From NCBI GenBank assembly GCA_964291465.2, contig OZ219928.1, positions 310,001 to 374,000 on the forward strand: DNA of 64,000 nt. The letters run 5' to 3'. The notes under the pieces were generated by a model. It was not told where the DNA came from. It ran no database searches and saw only the letters and a list, made by a program, of their open reading frames with translations. The DNA comes from JAGWBJ01 sp964291465. Lineage in GTDB: Bacteria; Chloroflexota; Dehalococcoidia; Lucifugimonadales; JAGWBF01. How positions within the stretch are numbered: position 1 is the first letter of the stretch; every line of letters starts with the position of its first letter. This document shows, in pieces, positions 33,300 to 40,924 of this stretch. A program made the translations under genes and the position numbers.

Positions 33300-34094
33300 A
33301 TGGACCTGGAGCTGGAAGGCAAGACGGCAATAGTCACGGGAGGCAGCGCCGGCATCGGCAAGGCCGTCGCGTTGGAGCTGGCGCGGGAGGGCGTGGACGT
33401 TGCCATCTGCGCCCGCCGCCCCGAGCCCCTGGAGCAGGCCGCGACGGAGCTGGCCCAAGAGACGGGCCGGAGGATCGTCGCGGTGCCCGCCGACACCGGC
33501 GACCGGGCGTCGGTGGAGCACATGGTCGAGGCCGCCTACGGGGCCCTCGGCCGCATCGACATACTGGTCAACAACGCCGCCTTCCCCGGAGGGTTGGTCA
33601 CCGGCCCCCTGGCCGAGGCCAGCGAGGAGGCCCTCATCGACGACGTGAACACCAAGGTGATGGGCTACTTCCGGTGCGCCAAGGCGGTGGAGCCCCACAT
33701 GCGGCGCCAGGGTTGGGGCCGCATCGTCAACATCGGCGGCACGTCGGCCAGGCAGGGCGGCACCATCAGCGGCCTGAGAAACGCGGCCATCGTCCACCTG
33801 ACCAAGACCCTCTCCCAGCTCCTGGGACCCGCGGGAGTCACCGTCAACCTGGTCCACCCGGGGACGACCCGCACCGAGCGCAGCGGGCCAATGTACGAGG
33901 AGCAGGCCCGGCGGCAGGGGCTGACGGTGGAGGAGGTGGAGGCCCGCGTCGCCGAGGGCATCGCCATCCGGCGCATAGTCGACGCCCGGGAGATAGGGTA
34001 CCTGGTCTGCTTCCTGGCCTCGCCCAAGTCCACCTGCGTCACGGGAGAGGTGGTGGCCGCCGGAGGCGGCTCGATGAACGCCGTTTATCAGTAG
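33300..34094 (+). CDS. SDR-family protein lacking the catalytic Tyr-Lys pair
   Basis: 264 residues with a normal SDR nucleotide fold: TGGSAGIG at about 14-21, VNNAAFPGG and RIVNIGGTSARQGG. At the position of YxxxK (YSASK in most relatives) the sequence is ISGLRNAAI, so Tyr and Lys are replaced by Ile and Arg. Ordinary oxidoreductase catalysis by this dyad is therefore unlikely; a different mechanism or a binding role is possible. The fold and the C-terminal GEVVAAGGGS are otherwise intact. ATG 33300 has GGGGAGGAG upstream. Confidence 0.85.
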   Translation: MDLELEGKTAIVTGGSAGIGKAVALELAREGVDVAICARRPEPLEQAATELAQETGRRIVAVPADTGDRASVEHMVEAAYGALGRIDILVNNAAFPGGLVTGPLAEASEEALIDDVNTKVMGYFRCAKAVEPHMRRQGWGRIVNIGGTSARQGGTISGLRNAAIVHLTKTLSQLLGPAGVTVNLVHPGTTRTERSGPMYEEQARRQGLTVEEVEARVAEGIAIRRIVDAREIGYLVCFLASPKSTCVTGEVVAAGGGSMNAVYQ

Positions 34095-34100
34095 GGCGAT

Positions 34101-34146
34101 AGGGCCCGAAAACCCGGGGAGGGGCCTGATGGAGACAGGACACTAG
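34101..34146 (-). repeat. Dispersed intergenic element, copy E (short form)
   Basis: Plus strand reads GGCCCGAAAACCCGGGGAGG, GGCCTGATGGAGACAGGACA, CTAG. It is nearly identical to the distal parts of C and D, lacks the CGCGG hairpin half, and ends against the AGGAGG ribosome site of the gene at 34155. Confidence 0.75.
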
Positions 34147-34154
34147 GAGGTGCC

Positions 34155-34673
34155 ATGACCACTCTCACCTGGTCGCCCGAGGCGGCCATGACCGCCGCGG
34201 AGATCGACGCCTTCCTGGCCGAGAAGCTGGCCGCGCGGCTCACCTCCATCCGGCCCGACGGCTATCCCCACGCCACGCCGCTGTGGTACGTGTGGGACGG
34301 GGAGGCCCTGTGGTTCCTGCTGGGGGCGGGGATACGCCGGAGGCAGCACATCCGCAACCTGGAGCGGGACCCCAAAACGTCGGTGATAATCGACCGCGAC
34401 GCCCGCCTGCAGGAGGGTGGGCTTCTCAACGCCCAGGGCGTGACCATCCGGGGGAAGGCAGAGCTGTCCACCGACGAGGGACTCCAGCTGGACATCGGCC
34501 GGAGGACGATGCAGAGGTACTTCGGCTACGTCGACGAGGCGTTGGTGCTGGGCGCCCTGGAGGACGGCAAGCCGGGGAAGAATCGGGTCGTCGTCAAGGT
34601 CGTCCCCGAGAGCATCCACGGCTGGGACTTCCGCAAGCTGGAGGGGATGGGCGTCTACGGCGTCTCTCCCTGA
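34155..34673 (+). CDS. Pyridoxamine 5'-phosphate oxidase-like (split-barrel flavin) protein
   Basis: 172 residues of the PNPOx-like split barrel that binds FMN or F420. It contains LAARLTSIRPDGYPHATPLWYVWDGEALWF, seen as strands 1-3, RRRQHIRNLERDPKTSVII, and a glycine-rich turn before RVVVKVVPE. The start of the barrel resembles F420-dependent reductases and general stress protein 26-like proteins. The exact activity is unknown. ATG 34155 follows AGGAGGTG. An ATG at residue 12 is less likely. Confidence 0.82.
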   Translation: MTTLTWSPEAAMTAAEIDAFLAEKLAARLTSIRPDGYPHATPLWYVWDGEALWFLLGAGIRRRQHIRNLERDPKTSVIIDRDARLQEGGLLNAQGVTIRGKAELSTDEGLQLDIGRRTMQRYFGYVDEALVLGALEDGKPGKNRVVVKVVPESIHGWDFRKLEGMGVYGVSP

Positions 34674-34701
34674 GCGCCCCTTCAGGCCAACACGCTCCAA
34701 C

Positions 34702-34730
34702 TTGACGGGGTGTGGGCCCCCTTCTACAAT
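34702..34730 (+). promoter_or_regulatory. Sigma-70 promoter of the amidase gene
   Basis: TTGACG (34702-34707), 17-nt spacer, TACAAT (34725-34730). The long leader to 34843 carries a tandem repeat that begins within the -10. Confidence 0.7.
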
Positions 34731-34810
34731 GCTCTCGTCGGCGCCGACAGCGGGGGCCAAGGGCAATGCTCTCGTCGGCGCCCGCAGCGAGGGCAAGGGC
34801 AATGCCTTGC
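34727..34810 (+). repeat. Tandem repeat, 36-37 bp, 2 copies plus part of a third, in the amidase leader
   Basis: Units starting CAATGCTCTCGTCGGCGCC at 34727 and 34764, and a partial third beginning CAATGCC at 34800. The first unit starts inside the -10, so duplication also copied CAAT of the promoter. It is in the transcribed leader. Confidence 0.85.
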
Positions 34811-34842
34811 CGGCAGCCGGAGCGGGGACGGCCGGGGGCGAT

Positions 34843-36249
34843 ATGACCACGACCACCAAGGATCTCTGCTACCTGAGCATCACCGAGGCCGGGGCATTGA
34901 TGCGCAGCCGCCAGTTGTCCCCGGTGGAGCTGGTCAGGGCCCACCTGGAGCGCATCGAGGCCGTCGACGGGACACTCCACTCCTTCGTCACCGTGATGGC
35001 CGACCAGGCCATGGCCGAGGCCCGCAAGGCCGAGGCCGAGCTCCTACAAGGCCGCGACCGGGGCCCCCTGCACGGCATCCCCACCGCCCACAAGGACCTG
35101 TACGACACCGCCGGGGTGCGCACCACCTCCGGCTCCAGGGTGGACATCGACCGGGTGCCGACCGAGGACTGCACCGTCGTCGCCAGGTACCGGGAGGCCG
35201 GCGCGGTGCTCCTGGGCAAGCTGGCCATGCACGAGTTCGCCCTGGGCGGCCCCGACTTCACCACCCCTTTCCCCCCCGCCCGCAACCCCTGGGACCCCGG
35301 CCACATCACCGGCGGCTCCAGCAGCGGCTCGGGAGCGGCGGTGGCCGGGGGGCTGTGCATGGGCGCCCTGGGCTCCTGCACTGGCGGCTCCATCCGGTTC
35401 CCGGCCTCCCACTGCGGCACCGTCGGCATCAAGCCCACCTACGGCCGGGTCAGCCGCGCCGGGGTGGTGACCCTGAGCTGGTCCCAGGACCACGCCGGCC
35501 CCCTGACCAGGCGCGTGGAGGACGCCGCCCTGATGCTCCAGCCCATAGCGGGCCACGACCCCCGGGACCCCACCTCCAGCCGCGCCCCCGTCCCCGACTT
35601 CAGGGAGGGCATCTCCGGCGGGATACAGGGGCTGAGGATCGGCGTGCCCAGGCACTACTTCTTCTCCCCCGGCCCCGGCGTCAGCTCGGAGGTTCTGGAC
35701 ATCGTGGAGAAGCAGCTCGGGGTGCTGGAGGAGCTGGGGGCCCGCGTCGAGGAGGTGTCCATACCCAGCCTGGACTTCGCCCGCTCTGCCAACATGGTGA
35801 TAATGCTGAGCGAGGCATTCGCCTACCACGAGCCCAACCTCAAGGCCAGGGCCCACGAGTACGGCGAGATCCAGCGGGCGTCCTTCCGGATAGGCGGCCT
35901 CCTGAAGGCCTCGGACTACGTGCAGGCCCAGCGGTGCCGCAGCGTGGTGAAGAAGGAGTTCGCCGAGGTTCTCCGCAGGGTCGACGTGCTGGCCAGCCCG
36001 ACCATGCCCAGGACGGCGCCGTCCTTCGAGGGCTACGACCCGGTGAGCCACAACCGGGGGCCCAGCTACACGGCGCCATACAACGTCACCGGGCTGCCGG
36101 CCATCTCCGTCCCCGCCGGGTTCGCCTCCGACGGGCTGCCCGTGGGTCTCCAGATAGGCGGCCGTCCCTTCGACGAGGCTACCCTGTTCCGCGTGGCCTA
36201 CGCCTACGAGCAGCGGACCCGCTGGTACGCCCACCGGCCGTCGATATAG
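34843..36249 (+). CDS. Amidase signature family enzyme
   Basis: 468 residues, amidase-signature hydrolase. The catalytic Lys is in HGIPTAHKDLYD, the cis-Ser and nucleophile Ser are in GGSSSGSGAA and GSCTGGSIRFPAS. RVSRAGVVTLSWSQDHAGP is also conserved. It resembles GatA and general amidases; no gatB or gatC is adjacent, so a stand-alone hydrolase is more likely than an amidotransferase. ATG 34843 begins MTTTTKDLCYL. The frame is open back to a TTG that coincides with the -35 box, so that upstream start is rejected. Confidence 0.9.
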   Translation: MTTTTKDLCYLSITEAGALMRSRQLSPVELVRAHLERIEAVDGTLHSFVTVMADQAMAEARKAEAELLQGRDRGPLHGIPTAHKDLYDTAGVRTTSGSRVDIDRVPTEDCTVVARYREAGAVLLGKLAMHEFALGGPDFTTPFPPARNPWDPGHITGGSSSGSGAAVAGGLCMGALGSCTGGSIRFPASHCGTVGIKPTYGRVSRAGVVTLSWSQDHAGPLTRRVEDAALMLQPIAGHDPRDPTSSRAPVPDFREGISGGIQGLRIGVPRHYFFSPGPGVSSEVLDIVEKQLGVLEELGARVEEVSIPSLDFARSANMVIMLSEAFAYHEPNLKARAHEYGEIQRASFRIGGLLKASDYVQAQRCRSVVKKEFAEVLRRVDVLASPTMPRTAPSFEGYDPVSHNRGPSYTAPYNVTGLPAISVPAGFASDGLPVGLQIGGRPFDEATLFRVAYAYEQRTRWYAHRPSI

Positions 36250-36257
36250 GGCGTGGC

Positions 36258-36401
36258 GTGTCCAGGGTCCTCGGCTTTCTCGCGAACATCGTGGACGCCG
36301 CGCCGTTGGGGCGAAAGCTGAGGTTCCTGGTACGGAACACTTGGATCAAGGCCTGCCGCCGTAGCTGGTGCTGCGGCAACGCGGGCCAGACCGGCTGTTG
36401 A
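36258..36401 (+). CDS. Putative 47-residue Cys-rich-tailed small protein
   Basis: GTG-started ORF beginning 9 nt after the amidase stop. It reads as a basic amphipathic stretch (VLGFLANIVDAAPLGRKLRF) followed by a tail WCCGNAGQTGC with three cysteines. A GGG overlapping the amidase stop could serve as ribosome site. A strong stem-loop follows 9 nt after the stop. The compact CC..GC tail looks like a selected motif, possibly metal or membrane-proximal, but no family or function can be named. Confidence 0.45.
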   Translation: MSRVLGFLANIVDAAPLGRKLRFLVRNTWIKACRRSWCCGNAGQTGC

Positions 36402-36409
36402 CGGCCCGA

Positions 36410-36440
36410 GGCTCCCCCGGGGACCGGGGGATAGGGAGCC
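36410..36440 (+). terminator. Stem-loop after the amidase/small-protein unit
   Basis: GGCTCCC (36410-36416) pairs with GGGAGCC (36434-36440), with an inner CCGG (36417-36420) / CCGG (36424-36427) pairing. It sits 9 nt past the small ORF stop. There is no T-tract, so its strength as a terminator is uncertain. Confidence 0.45.
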
Positions 36441-36448
36441 CGCGTAAA

Positions 36449-36480
36449 GCCCAAGTCTTGTAAGGCCCAAGTCTCTTAGT
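36449..36480 (+). repeat. Tandem repeat, 16 bp x 2, before the MmgE/PrpD gene
   Basis: GCCCAAGTCTTGTAAG (36449-36464) and GCCCAAGTCTCTTAGT (36465-36480), directly followed by the GAGGAG ribosome site of the gene at 36495. Confidence 0.75.
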
Positions 36481-36494
36481 GAGGAGAAGACGCC

Positions 36495-37895
36495 ATGTCC
36501 TCGACACGTACCCTGGCCGGCTATCTGTCGGCCCTCAGATACGAAGACCTCCCGCCCCCGGTGGCGGAGAAGGGCCGGCTGCTCATCCTCGACGCCATCG
36601 GCAACTGTATCGGGGGATATCCCCTGGCCCTGGCTAACCCCTTCCTGGAGATGTCCAGGGAGCTGGGCGGAGGGAGCCCCCAGGCGACCCTGATAGGCGA
36701 CGGCTCCAAGGTCGCTCCGCCCATGGCGGCCTACGCCAACGGGGCCCTGTCCACCATGCTGGACTACTGCGACTCCTTCGCCTCCCCGGGCGGCACGAAC
36801 CTGGCGTGGATGGGGCCCATGGCCGTGCCCGGCGCGCTGGCTACGGGAGAGGGCCGGGGCATCTCGGGCAGGGAGCTGATCGTCAGCGTGGTGGCGGGCT
36901 ACGAGTGCGCCGCGCGGATCGTCGCGTCCATGGACCAGACGCCCGAGCAGGAGGCCAAGGTCACCGGGTCCAGCCTGTCGGTGTTCGCGTCGGCGGGTGC
37001 GGCGGCCAGGGCCCTGGGGCAGGACCGCGACCGGTTCCTGTCCACCCTGGGAATGGCCGGCATGTACACGCCCGTGCCCGCGGGCTACAAATGGATAGGC
37101 GACGAGGGGCTGACTCCCCGCAAGGACATCAAGCAGGGATGGGCCTGGATGACCATGGTGGGAGTCTTCGCAGCCGTGTCTGCGGAGAAGGGCCTGCAGA
37201 TGCTGCAGGAGAACAACATCCTCGACGGGGACCACGGCCTGTGGCGGATGCTGGGGATGGACATCTTCAGGGACGAGGAAGTCACGGCGGGCTTGGGCGA
37301 GAGGTTCCACGTCCTCAGGTTCGCCACCAAGTCCTTCCCCGGATGCGCCGTGACCCACACGGCCATGGCCGGGGTCACGGACCTGGTGAGAGACCAGCGC
37401 CTGGCCCCCGAGGACATCGAGACCGTCCACGTGGTGACCAACCGGGCCGGGGGGATAGGGTTCGAGGACCAGGCGCCCACCAGGCTGGTGGACCGGGAGT
37501 TCAGCATGCCCTACCAGGTGGCGGCCGCCGTACTGGCGGGGACCAAGGGGCCGGGCTGGTACTCCGAGGACCTGGCTGGCGGCGACGGGTTCAAGGACAT
37601 GGAGCGCCGGGTGAGCCTGGGCTTCGACGAGGAGTCGGAGCAGGTCTACAGGGACACCCACGCCCGCATCAGCAAGGTCATCCTCTCCACCAGGGACGGA
37701 CGCAGCTTCAGGACCCGGGTCGACGACACCGACAGGTACACCGACTGGGACGGGGTGCTCGCCAAGTTCATGGACACCACGACCCAGGTCATCACCCGGG
37801 ACCACGCCGAGTCCATCGCCGGGGCCGTGAAGGGGCTGGAGTCGATGGCGTCCGTCTCGGAGCTGACGGGCCTGCTGAAGGTCCCCCGGTCCTGA
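36495..37895 (+). CDS. MmgE/PrpD family protein
   Basis: 466 residues of the MmgE/PrpD (2-methylcitrate dehydratase-like) family: GRLLILDAIGNCIGG, ANGALSTMLDYCDSF (aspartate-rich helix pair), AGYECAARI, FATKSFPGCAVTHTAMAG, and VNRVDxTDRY-like C-terminal region. The family includes 2-methylcitrate dehydratase, cis-aconitate decarboxylase and many uncharacterised dehydratases; the substrate is not deducible. ATG 36495 has GAGGAG upstream. It is followed 41 nt later by a flavin oxidoreductase gene, probably the same transcript. Confidence 0.9.
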   Translation: MSSTRTLAGYLSALRYEDLPPPVAEKGRLLILDAIGNCIGGYPLALANPFLEMSRELGGGSPQATLIGDGSKVAPPMAAYANGALSTMLDYCDSFASPGGTNLAWMGPMAVPGALATGEGRGISGRELIVSVVAGYECAARIVASMDQTPEQEAKVTGSSLSVFASAGAAARALGQDRDRFLSTLGMAGMYTPVPAGYKWIGDEGLTPRKDIKQGWAWMTMVGVFAAVSAEKGLQMLQENNILDGDHGLWRMLGMDIFRDEEVTAGLGERFHVLRFATKSFPGCAVTHTAMAGVTDLVRDQRLAPEDIETVHVVTNRAGGIGFEDQAPTRLVDREFSMPYQVAAAVLAGTKGPGWYSEDLAGGDGFKDMERRVSLGFDEESEQVYRDTHARISKVILSTRDGRSFRTRVDDTDRYTDWDGVLAKFMDTTTQVITRDHAESIAGAVKGLESMASVSELTGLLKVPRS

Positions 37896-37936
37896 CCCTG
37901 ACGCATGGCGAGGCCGCTACCATCCAGAGGTGAGCG

Positions 37937-39124
37937 ATGATAACCAAGTTCGACGGCATGTTCGCGGGCCACGTGGACATGGAGGACGTGGGCTACGCCG
38001 GGGTCCCGGTGAACGACCGGTGGTACTCCGACGAGCACTTGGCCACGGTCTTCGACAAGACCGACGCCATCGCCATCCAGCTCGACCGCTGGGGCTACGA
38101 CACCCTCTGGATGGCCGAGCACCACTTCCAGCGGGAGGGGTACGAGTGCATCCCCAACATCCCCCTGCTGGCGGTCCACCTGGCCCACGTGACCCCCAGG
38201 ATCAGGCTGGGGTGCGCCTTCAACATCGCCCCCATGTGGCACCCGCTGCGCCTGGCCGAGGACTTCGCCACCGCCGACATCCTCACCGGCGGCCGGGTGG
38301 TCTTCGGCGTCGGCCGCGGCTACCACACCAGGGAGGTGGAGGTGTTCGGCGCGCCCCTGCTGGACCAGGAGGCCAACCGGGACATGTTCGAGGAGCAGGT
38401 GGAGGTCATCCTAAAGTCCTTCCACGAGGCGTCCTTTTCCCACCACGGCAAGTACTACACCATCCCACCCAGGGTCCCCTACCGGGGCTACGAGCTGGAT
38501 GAGATCACCTTGGTGCCCAGGCCCGTCAACCTGCCCGTGGAGTGCTGGCAGCCCATCCAGAGCGCCACGCCCCGGGCCCTGGACTTCATGGCCAGGCACG
38601 GCATAAACGGCATCATCGGCGGCGGGGTGGCCGAGGGCGGCGCCATGGAGAGGGTGGTGCTGGCCTACCGCGACGCCCTCGCCCGGGCCGGCCGGGAGAC
38701 CGAGCCCGGGGAGGGGCTGAGCATCGGATTCTCCTTCTACATCGCCGACACGGTGGAGAGGGCCATCGCCGAGGCCGGCAAGCTTTACGAGGAGAACCTG
38801 AAGATGTTCGGCCCCCTGCGGCTCGTCCGGACCCTCACCGACGAGCAGGTGGAGGCGATGAGCGACCGCCGCAGGGCCCCCCACGCGGACCTGCCCAGGA
38901 TCGAGGACGCGGTGAAGGCCGGCGGGTTCCTATGCGGCCCGCCGGAGAGGATCATCGAGGCCCTGAAGTCGGTGGAGGCCCGGTATCCGGGGCTGGAACG
39001 CGTCACCCTGCAGCAGCCGGTGGGCACTCCCCAGGCGGTAATTCTGGAGCAGATGGAGCGGTTCGCCAAAGAGGTCATGCCCGCTTTCGCGGCAAGCCCC
39101 CAGCCGGCCGTCCCAGCGGACTAG
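37937..39124 (+). CDS. LLM-class flavin-dependent oxidoreductase, long form 1
   Basis: 395-residue luciferase-like monooxygenase. Hallmarks: WGYDTLWMAEHHFQREGYE, LGCAFNIAPMWHPLRLAEDFA, GRVVFGVGRGYHTREVE, and HHGKYYTIPP, all features of two-component FMN-dependent alkanal/organosulfur-type monooxygenases. It is a clear paralogue of the gene at 40925, with long identical blocks. A flavin reductase partner is not adjacent, though the PNPOx-like gene at 34155 could reduce flavin (inference). ATG 37937; it is downstream of MmgE/PrpD. Confidence 0.92.
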   Translation: MITKFDGMFAGHVDMEDVGYAGVPVNDRWYSDEHLATVFDKTDAIAIQLDRWGYDTLWMAEHHFQREGYECIPNIPLLAVHLAHVTPRIRLGCAFNIAPMWHPLRLAEDFATADILTGGRVVFGVGRGYHTREVEVFGAPLLDQEANRDMFEEQVEVILKSFHEASFSHHGKYYTIPPRVPYRGYELDEITLVPRPVNLPVECWQPIQSATPRALDFMARHGINGIIGGGVAEGGAMERVVLAYRDALARAGRETEPGEGLSIGFSFYIADTVERAIAEAGKLYEENLKMFGPLRLVRTLTDEQVEAMSDRRRAPHADLPRIEDAVKAGGFLCGPPERIIEALKSVEARYPGLERVTLQQPVGTPQAVILEQMERFAKEVMPAFAASPQPAVPAD

Positions 39125-39158
39125 CCCCCGGGCTAGACCCCCGGAATAGGATAGACCC

Positions 39159-39440
39159 ATGGCCTCCTACATCGTCCTCTCCTCCATGAAGGGCAGGTTC
39201 TTCTCGGACCGGGGCAACAGCTACGACAACTTCCAGATGATGGGGTACGTCCAGGCGTCCAGTGCCGAGGACGCCGTGGCAGCCTTCTTCGAGGAGGCCC
39301 CTTACCCGATAGTGTGGGCCGACGTGGAGTACATGTGGGCCGAGCGCCTCTCCGAGGACGGCACGGGCGGCCGGTACGGCGACTATGGCCGCGTGTACGT
39401 GGAGAGCCTCCGGCGCCGCTGGCGGCAGCCCGAGGCTTGA
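39159..39440 (+). CDS. Hypothetical protein, 93 residues
   Basis: No family recognised. It is a soluble, aromatic-rich protein (SYDNFQMMGYVQAS, YPIVWADVEYMWAERL) with a basic C-terminus. The pattern IVLSS...MMGYVQASSAEDAVAAFF looks like a ferredoxin-like or stress-responsive alpha/beta barrel half, but this is a guess. ATG 39159 has a weak upstream GGATAG. It lies 34 nt after the oxidoreductase, so it may be co-transcribed. Confidence 0.6.
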   Translation: MASYIVLSSMKGRFFSDRGNSYDNFQMMGYVQASSAEDAVAAFFEEAPYPIVWADVEYMWAERLSEDGTGGRYGDYGRVYVESLRRRWRQPEA

Positions 39441-39465
39441 AGGGCCCCCCGGGCTCGGATACAAT
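39437..39465 (+). promoter_or_regulatory. Sigma-70 promoter of the BNR-propeller gene
   Basis: TTGAAG (39437-39442, overlapping the stop codon of the preceding gene), 17-nt spacer, TACAAT (39460-39465). The tandem repeat at 39481 lies in the transcribed leader. Confidence 0.65.
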
Positions 39466-39480
39466 GGTCGCGTCCCGCCC

Positions 39481-39540
39481 GGCAACCGTTTCCCCCGGCA
39501 ACCGTCTCCCCCGGCAACCGTCTCCCCCGGCAACTGTTTA
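39481..39540 (+). repeat. Tandem repeat, 16 bp x 4, in the BNR-propeller leader
   Basis: GGCAACCGTTTCCCCC (39481-39496), two copies of GGCAACCGTCTCCCCC (39497-39528) and a degenerate fourth GGCAACTGTTTA that runs into the AAGGAGGGG ribosome site. Contiguous without spacers. Confidence 0.9.
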
Positions 39541-39555
39541 CAAGGAGGGGTAGCA

Positions 39556-40542
39556 ATGGCCACAGATATGACCATACTGGTGGGGACCGTCGGCCAGGGG
39601 GTGATGCGCAGTGCGGACGGCGGAGAGTCCTGGAGGCGCATAGGCGTCGACCAGGGGATGCACTCCGACGCCCTGGTCCGTGCCGTCGTGAACCACCCCA
39701 GCCATCGCGAGACAGTGTTTGCCGGCAGCGACGCCGGCCTGTACGTCAGCGAGGACGCGGGCGGTACCTGGAGGCTGCTGGACGGCGCGCTCCGGGGCCA
39801 GCACGTCTGGGCCCTGGCCATCGACCCCGACTCCCCGGGCGCCATGTATGCAGGGACGGGCACGCCCACTCCCGCGGGGGTGTTCCGGTCCACCGACGGC
39901 GGCCGCACCTGGGAGCAGAGGCCGGTGGAGATAGCCGACGAGTGCATCAACGTGGGGACGCCCCGGGTGACCGCCATCGCCATAGACCCCACGGCGGCCA
40001 ACCGGGTCTGGGTCGGCCTGGAGGTGGACGGCCTCCGGCTCAGCACCGACTCGGGCGAGAGCTGGCGGTCCGTCAACGGCGGCATCCCCAACCGCGACGT
40101 GCACAACGTGACGGTGACCGAGGGCCCCCCCAAGACCGTCATCGTGGTGGTCAACGACGACATCTACACCACCGTAGACGACGGCGCCACCTGGCGGTCG
40201 GTGGGCGTCCGGAGCTCCTTCCCCTGGGGCTACCCGCGCGGCGTCCTGGTGAAGCCCGGCGAGGCCAACACCGTTTTCGTGACCATCGGCGACACCACCC
40301 CGGGGCAGATCGGCACCGTGATGCGGTCCACCGACACAGGCAGAACCTGGAGCAGCCTGACGTTGCCGGTGGAGCCCAACGCCGCCATGTGGGTGGTCAA
40401 CGCCCAGCCCTACGACTCCGACGTGATGTTCGCCGGCAGCCGGTACGGCTACCTGTACCGCAGCGACGACGGCGGCGAGTCGTGGACCAAGCTGTGGCGG
40501 GAGTTCAGCGAGATTTCGTCGGTGATCTGGGTGCCCAACTAG
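39556..40542 (+). CDS. BNR/Asp-box beta-propeller protein
   Basis: 328 residues built of about seven repeats, each carrying an Asp-box SxDxGxTW: SADGGESW, SEDAGGTW, STDGGRTW, STDSGESW, TVDDGATW, STDTGRTW and SDDGGESW. This gives a sialidase/Ycf48/vortilin-like seven-bladed propeller. No signal peptide or membrane anchor is present, so it is probably cytoplasmic. Sialidase catalytic arginines are not evident, so a binding or scaffolding role is more likely than hydrolysis. ATG 39556 follows AAGGAGGGG. EthD and a flavin oxidoreductase follow. Confidence 0.85.
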   Translation: MATDMTILVGTVGQGVMRSADGGESWRRIGVDQGMHSDALVRAVVNHPSHRETVFAGSDAGLYVSEDAGGTWRLLDGALRGQHVWALAIDPDSPGAMYAGTGTPTPAGVFRSTDGGRTWEQRPVEIADECINVGTPRVTAIAIDPTAANRVWVGLEVDGLRLSTDSGESWRSVNGGIPNRDVHNVTVTEGPPKTVIVVVNDDIYTTVDDGATWRSVGVRSSFPWGYPRGVLVKPGEANTVFVTIGDTTPGQIGTVMRSTDTGRTWSSLTLPVEPNAAMWVVNAQPYDSDVMFAGSRYGYLYRSDDGGESWTKLWREFSEISSVIWVPN

Positions 40543-40592
40543 CGGGCGGCCCCGCTATTGTCAGACCACAACCGGACCCGCAGGAGTGAGTG

Positions 40593-40904
40593 ATGATCCA
40601 AGTCTCCATTCTCTATGCCCAGCAGGACGACGGCTCCTTCGACGAGAAGTACTACATGGAGAAGCACATGCCCCTGGTGAGGGAGCGGCTGACCCCCCGC
40701 GGCCTGCGCCGGGACGAGGTGTGCAAAGGCGTCTCTGCGCCGGACCCCAGCAAGCCGCCCCAGTACGGGTACATGTGCTACCTGTACTTCGACACCGTGG
40801 AGGAGGTCCACCAGGCCTTCATGGCCGAGGGCCACGACCTGATGGGGGACATTCCCAACTACACCAACGTCAAGCCCCTCATCCAGATCAGCGAGACCCT
40901 TTAG
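40593..40904 (+). CDS. EthD-family protein
   Basis: 103 residues of the EthD (dimeric ferredoxin-like barrel) family, small proteins associated with oxidative degradation gene clusters. Motifs are DEKYYMEKHMPLVRERL near the N-terminus, YLYFDTVEEVHQAF and the C-terminal DIPNYTNVKPLIQISE. ATG 40593 has AGGAG 6 nt upstream; a GTG precedes it by one codon. It ends 20 nt before the second long flavin oxidoreductase gene, suggesting a joint operon. Confidence 0.88.
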   Translation: MIQVSILYAQQDDGSFDEKYYMEKHMPLVRERLTPRGLRRDEVCKGVSAPDPSKPPQYGYMCYLYFDTVEEVHQAFMAEGHDLMGDIPNYTNVKPLIQISETL

Positions 40905-40924
40905 CAAGACCCGGGAGTAGCGCC

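Noticed and set aside
34702..34842. Amidase starting at the TTG at 34702
   Set aside because: That TTG is the -35 box of the promoter and the extension translates the tandem repeat; ATG 34843 is the natural start.
39481..39540. CRISPR array
   Set aside because: Units are contiguous 16-bp copies with no spacers and no cas genes nearby; the other tandem repeats also lack spacers.
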